The translations under genes and the position numbers were made by a program. A stretch of DNA of 64,000 nucleotides. Source: Serendipita indica DSM 11827 (lineage: Eukaryota > Basidiomycota > Agaricomycetes > Sebacinales > Serendipitaceae). Below the pieces are notes generated by a model that saw only the letters and a list, made by a program, of their open reading frames with translations, was not told the origin of the DNA and searched no databases. Location of the stretch: the NCBI GenBank assembly GCA_910890315.1, contig CAJVGD010000042.1:682001-746000 (forward strand). Reading direction: 5' to 3'. Shown piece after piece: positions 1 to 10,633 of the stretch (position 1 is the stretch's first letter; each line of letters starts with the position of its first letter).

Positions 1-1538
1 TGTATTCTTCGAGTGCTCGGGACAGCAAGGCAGAGTCGACGTCGGCCAGTCGTCGGGAGAGCGCTGGTATCGATATCAGGGAGTGGCGTAACCAGACAAA
101 TTTCCGAGTCCCGGCAGAGCTACTTGATCCCCGTCCTAGTCAAAAGGGCTCGAAGAACACTCTGGATGAGCAGGGTAAAGAGGCTTCGACTGAGAAGCTT
201 AATCCTAGTAGGGCGCCTATTGAGAATGGCTATAATGTGACGTCTAGTCGCCCAAAGCCTGCGCATTCTCAGTCCTATCATTTGCCTACGAGTCAGCGCG
301 ATTCGGACAGGGAATCCGAGCCTAGGAAGCGTACCAATTCGACTGGTAGGTCTATTTAGATTCATGAGCCCTTGCTGACAATACATTAGCCGGCTCTGAT
401 CAAAAGTCGAGCTCTCAGCGGGATGAACCCAGGCGCCGGACTAACTCTACGCGTTCGGGTGCGCCCTCCAGTAAGTACTGTGATAATTCCGAGTCATCTT
501 GCTAATAATACAGGTTCTTCCGGTGCAAACGGCCCTGCGAAAAGCGACGCCTCGTCTTCCAAGCCGTCGATCCTAGAGGACAAGCCCATGAACGAGGAGA
601 AGAAGAGGGCGGAGCCTGTACAGGAGAGCGGAGGCAAGCAGGTCATATCCGGCTTTGGTCAAACTTGGGAAGTTATCGAGGCCGTCATGATTCAGCCAAG
701 TAGGAACGGCTCTCGACGACAACACAGCAGAGATATGAGTGGGGACAGTGTCAGCACGATTAGCCCTACGTCACCTCGACCGCTTTCCAATGGCATGTCC
801 AGCCCACCACGCACATCATCGAGGCCCGGTTACAACGCGGCTGGCGAGCCCATTGGCTTAAAGTCCAAGTCGCCCAGTATCTCTTCAACGGCTCCTTCTC
901 TCCCTCCGAAGCGAATGCCGTCGGTTCCTGTGAAGAACACTGCAAGATCGTCGCAACCTGTACGAGGACCGGAGAAGGAGCGATCAAAGACTATGGATGT
1001 CCAACCGTCTCAAAGTCGTTCAAAATCTCGCCCACGTGAGATGACTCCTTCTCCTCCCCTCAACCTCAACAAGCCTCAACCACCTCGACCGCCCCCGACA
1101 CCTGCCCAGCAACCAGCAATGCTCCCCAACGGTACCTACTCGAGCCCATCGTCTGGACGTCGCGACAGCCTACAGAAAGTGAGGCCGACGTCCGAGGTGG
1201 TCAATACCCCAGAACTCAGCGCTCAAGAGGCTTGGGAACATGATCGCATGACTGGACGTGGTCAGAGTGTCTATTCTCCAGACGGCATTGTCGCTCCCCC
1301 TACTTCATCATATAGGACGAGTGCAAACAGCTCGCTTTTACAAAGCGTAGCCTCTTCATCGGGAGGTGTGGGTGCAGGATCCGCCCACACATCGTTCGTC
1401 GTTCAACCGCCATTCCAGCCCCGGTCGGCTCCGCCAACGCAAACATATTATCCCAACCACTATCCGATCCCGAACCCCCTCCCCGCGCCGCCAGCTACTA
1501 TCCTACCCCCCAAATCCGCCGCACGCAATCGTATTTAG
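1..1538 (+). CDS. C-terminal part of a disordered Ser/Pro-rich protein (5' end outside window)
   Basis: The reading frame is already open at the window edge, so the start lies upstream. Three exons join cleanly in one frame: 1-345, 390-470 and 514-1538, with introns GTAGGT..TTAG and GTAAGT..ACAG of 44 and 43 nt. The product is almost wholly low complexity, rich in Ser, Pro, Arg and Thr, with runs such as PQPPRPPPTP. A short, less disordered stretch (VISGFGQTWEVIEAVM) is the only segment that might fold. No domain, catalytic motif, membrane segment or coiled coil is visible. Proline-rich stretches of this type often bind SH3 or WW domains in fungal polarity and signalling proteins, but that is only an analogy. 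The upstream domain that would name this protein is outside the window. Confidence 0.7.
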
Positions 1539-1973
1539 ATCACGAGTTTTACCTCAAGCCAATTGGACGACTGTAGAACACGACACTCATAAACTTTGAT
1601 GCCGCAAACCGTCATATTTATCCTAAATCAATCCGTATTCTCCGTCTACTTTCTCATCCCAATATATCCCGCTGCCACTACCATCCCCATCTCATCGCAT
1701 CATGTTCTTTGTTCGAACTCGTCGTTTCTCAGCGGCATCTCACTCGTTGTTGCTCTACAGTACCCCCCTGCGTCTCATTCGCCGGCCTAATCCCCTGCGC
1801 ACTTAATGGCAGCTCGTTCATTCCCATCTCATGCGGTCTCAAATGCATGTCAAAAGGCGTTGCGAAAGCGCAACAACAATGGACTTTTACTAGATTCCTC
1901 GTTCCGGCACATGTATGCAGGTCTCCTACGAAATTTGATTCGGAGATTTGGCAAAGCTTCTACCAAAATGTGC
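1539..1973. other. Convergent intergenic region
   Basis: This is the space between the 3' ends of the disordered-protein gene and the Rrb1 gene. It presumably holds both 3' UTRs. Short open frames here have no recognisable protein character. No RNA gene or repeat was seen. Confidence 0.5.
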
Positions 1974-3785
1974 TCATATCGAGATTGTTTTGAAAATGTT
2001 GAATCCATCGAGCGCAGTGCTGATGACAGCGCCTGGTATTTGCGGATGCCAGTGAACCTCTTTGATGTCCTTTTGACCTTGATGCACAAACAGGAGCTGT
2101 GGTGGTACGTCTCGGAGAGACGCATCTCCTGATTTTGTCTTTGAACTTGCGCTCGTGCCCATCTCGTCTTCATCCACTTCGACTGACAGATCCCAGATGG
2201 TCACCTGTTCATCTGAGCCCGATGCAACAAATGCAGATTCGTCCGTCGGATGCCATTCCACTGACGTGATGGGTGCCTTGTGCCAGTTAAAGGTGGCGAC
2301 AGGGGATGGCCGCTGGTTTGGTCTAGATGTGTGATGAGCGATTGTTGTGGATCCTGAGCAAACGGGCATACTTGTTCCAACCTCTCAAGTCCCAGACCTT
2401 GATGGCTCCTTCGTCTCCACCGCTCACCATAAGATAGCCACTCGCCTCTTTGGCACGATTCCAACTAATTACATTCACGTCACTGTCATGGGCACCTTCC
2501 ACGCCCATGACACTCTTCCTTCCTTTGACCCGGACGTCCCATATCCGAATTGACCTATCGGCGGAACAGCTCGCAAACACGGTGGGCTCAGAGGGACTCC
2601 ATTGAAGGTCCTCCACGGACGAAGTATGCGATGTAAACGGAGTCGGTGAGGTGTTGAATCCACTGACAGTCGTCGTGGTAAGGTATATCTTACTGGCAAT
2701 GTCTCCCGTCAATAAGCGGAGGCCGCTGACGGTGGTATTATTTGCGCCAAAAGAGGCCGCCCAATCCATTGCGAATCCTTCTGCACGACCATGAGCGGTA
2801 ATCGTGTACACAGGCTTCTTCGCCGAGTCGCTAATGGTCGAAGAGGTAGAGGCGAGTGCAGTCAGGAGGGGATTAACATTAAAGATGTGTACTTTCCCCG
2901 TTTCGGCCCACGTCGCGACGTGATACGGTTGATTAGAGGCGATAGGTGTCACCGAGGGAGCAGTAGGTTGTGCACGTACGCGGTTGACGCCGCCAGTGTG
3001 CGGGATAGACTTGTATTCCAGGACGGCGTCCTCGTCAAGCGCTGCTTCGTCGTCTGAGTCCTCATCATCGTCATCATCTGAGTCTCCTGTAGGCATGCCG
3101 TTCATACATGTTTACTGGCAATTTGGAACACGCACCATCGTCCTTTTGCGTCTTGTGCAGTGAGCTCATCTTCATGACCAGAACCTCGTTCTTATTGCTA
3201 CTTTCTGCTTGTGTACCGGTGACGACGAATGCGGTGGCTGGGTATTTTCTCCTTTCATCTCCCAGATCATCTCGGAGGACGTCGAAGGAGAGACAGGGCC
3301 AGGTGACATTCATACGATGGAGCATCTCGTATGCGCTTTGATCTGGTTCCAGCACTTCGTCTTTTGAAAGGGTATGTTTTCCTGGAATAAAGGCCTCGGT
3401 GCCCTCTTGCCTGTCTCTTGATGGCTCTGTGTCCTCAACGGCGGGATGGACGTCGACATCCATGGCTGTAAAATGTATATTTCGAATGGGTAGTGTATAT
3501 AATTTGAGTATAATATGCGAAAAGCGTCAGTCTATGGCCCGCCACTTATACTGACAAAGTGAAAAAGGACCACGGACCGTCTTCGTCGTCGCCGTTTTGA
3601 GCATCAGTAGTCTCTTGGGGAGCTGTTTCATCATCTACGTCGACTTCATCCTCCCATTCGTCTTCAAAGTCACCCATCTCTCCATCCTGAGCTCGATTCT
3701 TGTTCGTCGTTGCAGGTCCTCGTTTGGATGTTTCCCCTTGAGACTCCTCGACTTGACTTGCCGTTCTTTTCCGTGAGGCGGACAT
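1974..3785 (-). CDS. RRB1: Rrb1/GRWD1-like WD40 ribosome assembly protein
   Basis: This is a glutamate-rich WD-repeat protein of the Rrb1/GRWD1 family, which in yeast chaperones ribosomal protein Rpl3 during 60S assembly in the nucleus. The start [10 protein letters not shown] is followed by an acidic stretch ([14 protein letters not shown]). After the first intron comes the family N-terminal signature with [25 protein letters not shown] and [12 protein letters not shown] second acidic run ([14 protein letters not shown]) precedes the WD blades, seen as [39 protein letters not shown] and VTIWDLS. The protein ends [10 protein letters not shown]. Four exons are inferred; the third intron, GTATGC..CTAG near 2331-2377, joins GWNK to [14 protein letters not shown]. 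The first intron donor (near 3590) is weak and that join is uncertain. An upstream in-frame ATG at 3848 is possible, but the chosen start matches the family better. Confidence 0.88.
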
Positions 3786-4971
3786 GGGGACTAATGAGTC
3801 TAGGGACCAAGGGCTTAGAGGGCGCCTCGAGACTTGAACCGCAATCACGACGGGCGTCGTCTTGTCATTCCATTACAAACAACATTAATTGGCTCGGATC
3901 TCCAACTAAATTTGTCCAATGGTCGAGATGAACCCCCTTCGAGGGCTCCGTGAACAAGAGTGCTGCAGGGAAGTGATGGCACGCACGCGACACACAAGGA
4001 CGCATTTTATGTTTCAAAGTATCACCATTCAAGGGTTAGGAGCGGGCCTATTCCCGAGACTAGGGCACCTCCGTCAACCACTCTAACCAATCTCCTAATT
4101 GGGTCAGCTCCCCGCTTGGCGCTAATTCGGGTCTTGTACTAATGAACGCCCGATATTTTCGACAACGGACATGTCCGGCTAACATGGACGCAATCTATCA
4201 CGCGTGGCTTTGATGCCATCAACGCAGCAGTACAAGGAGATCCAGAAGAGAGCTATCTAAAGGAATGAAAGGTTGCGAACATTGTACTAGGTAGGCGTAC
4301 TGCACTAACGCCCACTAGAACTCGGTTTTGCATCTCCCGGACCGACGTACATCGGCGAGTTTGGATTGTAGTCAGAGGTTTGGATATAGGATCTAGGGAC
4401 AGTAAATGACGCCAAGGAACTTTGAGAACAAACTACTACTTCGACCGCTGCATTGTCTCCCTCGTTCCTAGTGGCTAGCCGATGCCATTCACACAAGGCA
4501 CTCCGGAACGGGTGTTTAATCGACTTTACCTGCCTAAAATCATCGACACGAGGCCTGACTTTGAGCTCGGGGAACAAGGACTGTTCGCGCAGCAGCTGTA
4601 GGACTGCAGAGGCGTATCATCATGTTGGCCTCCACGGTTGCAAAGCTGAGCCGCAGATGACTTGAAAATGTTGCCAATAGTACCGGTAGTCAACAGGCAA
4701 GTCAAGGTGAACAAGGATCCGACCGAAAATGGTAGCGACATAGCCACCGGCCGCGTTCTGGAGGGACAACGATTGCCTCGTCCTGGCCTTGTGTCGCAGG
4801 TTGTCACGTTCCTTGTTCGGATGGAATGCGCCGCCGTTCCGGTATAAAAGCCCAGCAAACTCTCCCTCACCATTCCTCACCTCACCTCCAGCCCGCCGCC
4901 GAATCCCCTCGCAAAGCAGTGCTTTACATCTCTCTGCCCCCTGTAACGCGCCATTTTTACCCTCAAAACCC
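3786..4971. other. Intergenic region upstream of the pheromone-like gene
   Basis: About 1.2 kb lie between the 5' end of the Rrb1 gene and the small pheromone-like gene. Open frames here (for example 4305-4577 minus) have no protein-like composition or recognisable motif. No receptor exons, tRNA or repeat were recognised. A TATA box at the right end is listed separately. Confidence 0.5.
4843..4849 (+). promoter_or_regulatory. TATA box of the pheromone-like gene
   Basis: A perfect TATAAAA lies 123 nt upstream of the ATG at 4972, in a region that then becomes C/T-rich. Strong TATA boxes are not obvious upstream of most genes in this window, which fits a small, highly inducible gene. The transcription start is not known. 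Confidence 0.55.
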
Positions 4972-5079
4972 ATGGAATTCTTCGTCAACTTCAGCTTCTT
5001 TGGCTTGCAGGCCACCCAAGAGCAAGAGGTTCCCGATGATGCTCAGAACGGCGGCTCTCAAACTTGTGTCGTTGCATAA
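4972..5079 (+). CDS. Small CaaX-box peptide, probable lipopeptide mating-pheromone precursor
   Basis: This intronless frame of 35 codons begins MEFFVNFSFFGLQ, continues through a polar, acidic middle (QEQEVPDDAQNGG) and ends SQTCVVA-stop. The final four residues form a CaaX box for farnesylation, AAX proteolysis and carboxymethylation. Basidiomycete pheromone precursors are 30-60 residues long, begin with a Phe-rich stretch of the type MDxFxxxF and end in CaaX; Ustilago Mfa1 also ends CVVA. The mature peptide would be the last 9-14 residues, after cleavage near the acidic residues. The start was chosen because the frame further upstream (from 4789) would add an Arg/Pro-rich leader unlike the family and would place the TATA box at 4843 inside the coding region. 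No STE3-type receptor is visible within the window. A chance ORF ending in CaaX remains possible. Confidence 0.72.
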   Translation: MEFFVNFSFFGLQATQEQEVPDDAQNGGSQTCVVA

Positions 5080-5885
5080 ATTGCACGAGCATCCCCTCAG
5101 ACCGATGATCTTCCGTGGAGGTGTGTCTTTATGGCAGGATTTTTTTCGTCAATGTCCTAACGAGGAATTGTCTTCAGTCTCACTCAATACGAAAAGCCCT
5201 CGTGCCTTCAAGACTCTCACGAACAATGCGAGATCCGGCCTATCCCGTTGACACATTCATGACTGGCCAGTGATCCTCGTCCCATGCTACGCCATCCTCC
5301 CCACCTCTTTTCGGTTCACCCACTCCTCTCAAACCCCGACCCGCTTAATCACACGCTCCTTTTTACCTCGTTCGCCGTCCCTTGTCACTTTGCCACCCCC
5401 GACACCGCACCCGCAACCCTTCGACATTGCTTTTGGAATGTGATCCATCTCATAGGAGAACATACAAGAGCCACGGACAGCCTGTCTCATCCCTCTCAAT
5501 ATGATCCTCTTTCCTCTTTTCTTTTGTTGCGCTCGGCCTACAATGCACCTTGCACACATGAAATTGCTCATGACTCTTTGGAATGCGTCTCAACTCTCCC
5601 TTGTGTCCTCTTCTCTCATCCTTTTTTCCCTGATCACGAGCCTGCTCACCTACACCACCGATCCCCTACCTCGTCCTTTGTCTCTCCTACCTCGGGCTCG
5701 TGATCTTGTTGTCGCCACCGTTTCCGTTCAACCCTCTGCCTCTCTGTTGCTCGTCCGTTAATAGACGTTCGCCCGATGGGCGGTTTACGTTTTTCGATAA
5801 AAAGCCAGTTTGAGACTTTTGAGTGTGAATTTCTGGTTCAGAGGCGATGAGTACAGTTGAATTATTACGACAATGATACGGTCGC
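5080..5885. other. Pyrimidine-rich intergenic stretch
   Basis: This is the space between the pheromone-like gene and the 3' end of the carbonic anhydrase gene. From about 5284 to 5760 the plus strand is strongly C/T-rich and stays open in one frame (5284-5703). The translation is dominated by Pro, Ser, His and Leu and looks like a compositional artefact. It may hold the 3' UTR of the small gene or a non-coding transcript. Nothing else was recognised. Confidence 0.4.
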
Positions 5886-6684
5886 TCAGACAACCTGTTT
5901 CACCTAGAGACGCCAAAGTTGAGCGACTTCCTAAACGGGCACGCGCGCGCGCCGCTGCTCACCTTTCCAGTCTCGACTTCATACACCCAGCCTGTAATGG
6001 TCGTCTCCTTGAGAACGAGTGGATGGTTCTTCAGATACGCCACGTCGTCTTTGACGCTCTGTTCGAGATTGGGAAATGGCAAAAAGTCGATGGACTCGGC
6101 TTCGTTGGCAGCGTGTGGGTAGGCAGTCTTGAGCTTCTCTTGGAGTTGTGGTGTGGTAAATGTGAGCATCCCGCAGTCAGTGTGGTGGAAGAGGGCAATT
6201 TCCCGTGTCCCGAGGAGTTGTTGGGAGATGATGATGCTTCGGAGGGCTTCTTTGCTGGAAAGATGATTAGATAAAGACAAAGAATCTGATTGTGCATACG
6301 CTACGCCTCCTATGAGAATGGTCAGTGCGAACTCCATTCACCAAGAGTTGTCACAAACCTGCATTCCGGATGACATGTGCGTCTCCCTCGTGGATTCCAA
6401 GATGTGCCGCGGGGCTAAAGGGACGCTAAGAACACTAGGATTATGAGAGGATACTACCTACTCAAGTCGAGCGTCCATGCACGTTACTGGGGAAGGTCAG
6501 CTACGAGAAAGTCATCTAGGTGAATCCTACCTATCGTAAGCTAAAATACGGTTAGTTTGTTCTTCATCTGCTCGAAATGTCTCACCTTTTTTCCAGGAGG
6601 AAGCGGGAGTGACCCCTTGTTTCCAAACTGGCTCACATATTGATCGTTGGAGGCCCCAAAGTTCTTGTAATTCTCGACGGACAT
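5886..6684 (-). CDS. Beta-class carbonic anhydrase
   Basis: This enzyme interconverts CO2 and bicarbonate with a zinc ion. The minus-strand exons read MSVENYKNFGASNDQYVSQF, then CMDARL with the zinc-binding Cys and catalytic Asp-Arg pair, then AHLGIHEGDAHVIRNAGG, then SIIISQQLLGTREIALFHHT followed by DCGM. The HHTDCGM block supplies the zinc-binding His and the second Cys, so the active site is complete. A last intron (GTGAGC..CTAG, about 5904-5968) removes a tail that would otherwise run to a later stop, and joins YEVETGK to a six-codon exon VKQVV-stop, the usual fungal ending. No signal peptide is seen, so it is probably cytosolic. Boundaries of the small 5' exons are approximate. Confidence 0.9.
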
Positions 6685-7275
6685 GAGTATAATGTATCAA
6701 GTGCCGCTGACGAGTGCCCGAGTTGAGCCCATTTTATGGACGAGGTCAAAGCAATTACGCCTTGGGCACGTGGGGGTCTTGGAAGGCATGGCGAACGATG
6801 GCGTCAAAGGATTGCTAGCCAATGGGTTGAAAGCTTGGTACACTATCTACGAGTTGATGACAAACTCGGCTTGTAGAGTGAGTTGATCATTGGCTCATTA
6901 ATTGGCAAAAGTGGAGGCCAACAGCCGAAAGACAGAGCAGATAGCACCGAAATCGGCGGAATAAAGGGTTCTGTGCACTTTATCACGTCGAGTGTCAAGA
7001 AGGGAGGCCGTCGAGGGGCCAACTCTCGAAAAGGAATAGTCCAGGAGCTCAGTTACCGCAGGCTCAGATGCCAACTTGTACCAGGTGGGTGGTAATTAAG
7101 ATGTATTTTGAACAGACAAATGCGACTATACTTGCTATGCGGATACGATGCAGAACAAAAAGGGGGAATAATCAACTATGCGGGGTGAGATAGATAACAC
7201 AACCGCCCAACGGGACGGAGATAAATCCGAATAAAAAAGCGGTAGAGACAGGAAAGCGCGCGCGCAGTAGAGTGT
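6685..7275. other. Intergenic region
   Basis: About 590 nt lie between the 5' end of the carbonic anhydrase gene and the 3' end of the GNAT gene. It should contain the carbonic anhydrase promoter. No TATA box, RNA gene or repeat stands out. Confidence 0.4.
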
Positions 7276-8355
7276 TCACCAGTGACCAACCTCGGCGCCT
7301 TCAAAGCCAATTTCTATCCAATCCTCGACGTCATCAATGACGGGTTCACCTTCTTCTCGCTTGCGCATGCTCTCTTCACTTCCGAGACCAGCAAAGCCGA
7401 CGCGGTCGTAGACGCGTTTGGCAGCAAGAGTGTGGCCGACGAAGAGGACGACCGAGTCCATGTTGCGCTCGTGGAGCATCTGTGTGGTGACGTGATGCAC
7501 GAGCGCCTCTGCGCAGCCGCGGCCGCGAAAGGCGGGGGTGGTATAGACTTTGGTCATACCGGCGACAGAAGACGAGAGACGGGTGACGGCGACGAGGGTG
7601 GTGATAATACCGTTGATGGTGTATACTGACACGAGCTGGTGGGTGATCATGTACGTCGCCTCTTGGAGCGCGCGTGCGGGAGTGAGAGTGAACGGGGGCT
7701 GCTCTCTGAATCAGTATACAAGAGGACAAGAAAGGGGGGGTTAATTTCTCACCGAATCCTCTGCAAACTCGGCACAAAGTCTCGCGACAGCCTGAGCGTC
7801 GTGCATTGTTGCCAATCGCATCTGGTGGCCGGCAGGTAGTGGACTCCGGCCCCTATTTGACAATGTTTGGCGTGTGCAGTAGCTCGAACTGGCGGAATAA
7901 TAAGGTTCCTGGACGCGCTTCATCCCAACAAGACGTTCCCAGTGGGCACAAAGGAGCTCTGTCGGCCTTTTCTGACCAAAGATGGAGAAGACGCGGGTAG
8001 GAGGGAGCAGGTTTGTCAGATGTTGCGCGAGGAGGTGCATGTGCGCGGAGAGGGTGGCGGTAGGGAGCTTGGAGGCGGCGTAAGGACGGAGATAGACAAG
8101 GAAGAGCGGGTATGTGCCCATGTGATGCTCTGTACAGGATAAGATAAATTCTAGCGCCGGCCTGGACGAAGAGGACGTGGACCAGGCTGTGAGCCAGAAT
8201 TGACCCGGCTTGATGTGGGAAGCGGGCAGCTTGGCGAGTTTGAGGGCGAGAGGAAGGATCACGTTGAGTTTACGCTGTTGATGTTCGACATGACCGCGCG
8301 TTGCGTCGAGAAAGGCGAGTGGCGAGTGGTGGACGCGGAGGACGAGGGAAGTCAT
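7276..8355 (-). CDS. GNAT-family N-acetyltransferase
   Basis: Two exons make a protein of about 340 residues. The N-terminal half, which starts MTSLVLRVHHSPLAFLDATR, is not recognisable by itself. The C-terminal half carries the GNAT fold: a beta-strand region (TYMITHQLVSVYTINGIITT), then SSSVAGMTKVYTTPAFRGRG, where V-Y-T-x-P-x-x-R-G-R-G-C-A forms the acetyl-CoA binding loop, and then SVVLFVGHTLAAKRVYDRVG with the usual R-x-Y-x-x-x-G-F motif 3. The intron lies near 7700-7750 and joins AEFAEDS to PPFTLTPARALQEATYM. The two-part layout resembles fungal GNAT proteins with an extra N-terminal pseudo-GNAT lobe. The substrate is unknown. The gene has no obvious functional link to its neighbours. 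Confidence 0.8.
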
Positions 8356-10633
8356 TTTTTCTTATCGATTAGATAAAGTAGAATAAAGAAAATAAAACAG
8401 GCCCGAGGCTTCAAAAGGCGGATGGGAGATGTGGCCGACAGAGGGGAGTGATAGGGAGAGGGAGCAGTCTCGACGGACTGGGTTATATAGGACGGATGTG
8501 GCAGGAGTAAGTGGCAGTCAAGTCTAGTAGATTTCTAGTCGCCCAGAGGCTGTTCAAATCACCCGCATGGGCGGAAAGGCTAACGATTGCCGTTATCCCG
8601 GTTATCCCTGCTCACGGAAAATTACTAACAATAAAAATAAAAATAAATCAACAGCGGCCTGGTTACGAAGCCGACTCGCCGTTTCATCACCTCCCGTAAA
8701 CCCTCTACAGGTCGCCAGAGGCCGTCGATGGCAAAAAAAAAACCAGGCTGTCGTAGAGGAAATCGCATGGACGAACAAACCCGAACAATGTCGACAAACT
8801 CGCACTCCGGGCAAGCGAAAGGCCGAAGGCCAGTGGCATTGTCGTTGACTGGGCCGGGTTTCGCTCGCTCCTCGGCGTCGCAAGACACGCCCTGCGGTGG
8901 CAAGCACTCTCCGCGGGTCTAGACCCCAATGACGACTAGACAAAACCGCGACCTGTCACACTTAATGCTGCACGAGATCTGCGTGATCACAGAACATGCA
9001 GGTCATTTGGAGCCAATAATCAATAAATCATCCCGCTGATGGAATATTCTTAAGGTACGTAAAGCCCCCGAATTGACGCAGAACAGCCATCTACGTCGAT
9101 CGAATCAAAAGGCAATGCCCAATTCACTCCACCCCTTTTAGTTGGACCCTGAGTCAGATTGCTCGATATCACGGCTTGGCTTTGGCTATTGTATGGCCTC
9201 TGGTTCAAGCATCATGACAGATCCAAGAGCATCATCGTCTGTCTGAATGTCTAGAATTTTTTAAGACTATCTGGGCTTCTAAAGCATGCTGGGTTCGAGC
9301 GCGCGCAATCTCAATGGAACCTCGCGTGGTAGTCAAGACAAGCGCCCAGCTGACAGACGCACAGACTAACTGCTATGCTCGACAATGAATCCCGTATCTT
9401 TTGATTGCCTTTGCATCCTACATCCGAGGCCACGTATCGGCGCTCTCCGTAATCAGAGTCGAATTGTTCCGCGTAAGCACATCCTTGACCTTGCTCTGGA
9501 TAATCAATCATGCACAATTATCAAAAGAATATGAAACCAGTTCGCACTTATCTTGATGTTCATAGACCTATGTCTCCTGTGAGGGCGTCCTCCCCCTATG
9601 AACCATTGACTTTGCACGGCACCAATGCCGGTTCTCATCGCCATAGACTCAAGGCTCACATTAATAGTATGATCACATCACAAATAGGTTTCCGCTGCTG
9701 CGGCATACACCGGCAATTAGCGCGTCTATCTCTTCTGACTCGTTGGTAGGCCAAGAGGCCCCACAATATCAGCATTCTGTGCACGCTACCGTAAGAGTAT
9801 ATGAAATGGGTGATTGCGCTAATGGATCTCGCGAGCTGCACCGCATTGCCCGACTCGCTCCCACTGTCGGACCATAGTGCAAATACCCTGCCCCTCCTTC
9901 GCCTCGCGTTATCGGAATCACAGCAATCACCGCTCTATGTCCCCCAGCTCACTTTCAACGAAAAGGCCCATAATTTAACTTCAACTCGCCCGACTCCGTT
10001 GATGACGGAGAAAGAGGGCGCCAAGGTGAAATCTCATGATTGCAAGTGCGACGTGTGCATCCACCCGTCTACTTGTCCAATTTTTCTTTGGTTCATACAA
10101 TTTCCGGGAAATCCATCTCGGTCGGCCAGTGTAAGCCGTCGGCGCGGGGAGAAGAACTAGATAAGGTAAGCGCCCCTTGTTCCTAGGAATCTCTTCCTCT
10201 ACACTGTACGCTGTACATATCAACCAGCTGATCCGAACAAATTGTTTTACTTGGTTACTAGTGCGATATTGCATTACGAGCTGGGAGAAGAGGAAACACG
10301 CGATCCGAAACACGGGGGACGATAAGACGAAACTGACAGCCAAATAACGCCTTGATTATCTACCCTTGTGGGTCCGCCATCGGGTGTAGATGGCGAGTTA
10401 TGCCGTACTTCTGTGCTAGGCTAAAAGCGGGTGTAGCATTCGTCTAGGAGTTAACCACGGACATTTCCGTTGACAACTAGGATGGTTTCATTCAACGAGG
10501 GTTCACACCAGAGACCTCGGAGAGCTGTATTACCAATTACCAATCTATCACGTCGAGGTTTAGCGTACACATGCCAAGTAACTGACAGCAGATAGAACAA
10601 TCCTTGTAATAACATATTTAACATAGTTCGACA
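8356..10633. other. 2.3-kb region without a recognisable gene
   Basis: Only short open frames occur here (for example 8602-8943 minus, 9801-10160 plus and 9981-10343 minus), and none has protein-like composition or a recognisable motif. No terminal repeats, transposase-like frames, tRNA or tandem repeats were noticed by eye. The left end should hold the promoter of the GNAT gene. Old degraded elements or a non-coding transcript cannot be excluded. Confidence 0.4.

Noticed and set aside
3820-3860. tRNA-like T-loop GGTTCAAGTC on the minus strand
   Set aside because: The flanking bases do not pair as a T stem and no anticodon or D arm can be placed; the stretch lies just 5' of the Rrb1 start.
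4826-5251. 141-codon plus-strand frame overlapping the pheromone-like gene
   Set aside because: Its composition is that of a shadow frame and it starts upstream of the likely transcript start; the short CaaX frame fits a known family much better.
5284-5703. 139-codon plus-strand frame
   Set aside because: The translation is Pro/Ser/His-rich from a C/T-rich tract, with no domain and no conserved-looking segment.
8602-8943. 113-codon minus-strand frame between the GNAT and HeLo-like genes
   Set aside because: It overlaps open frames in several other phases with equally unnatural composition; no start context or motif supports it.
8356-10633. Possible transposon remnant in the largest gene-poor stretch
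   Set aside because: No terminal repeats, transposase or reverse transcriptase motifs were recognised, so no element is claimed.
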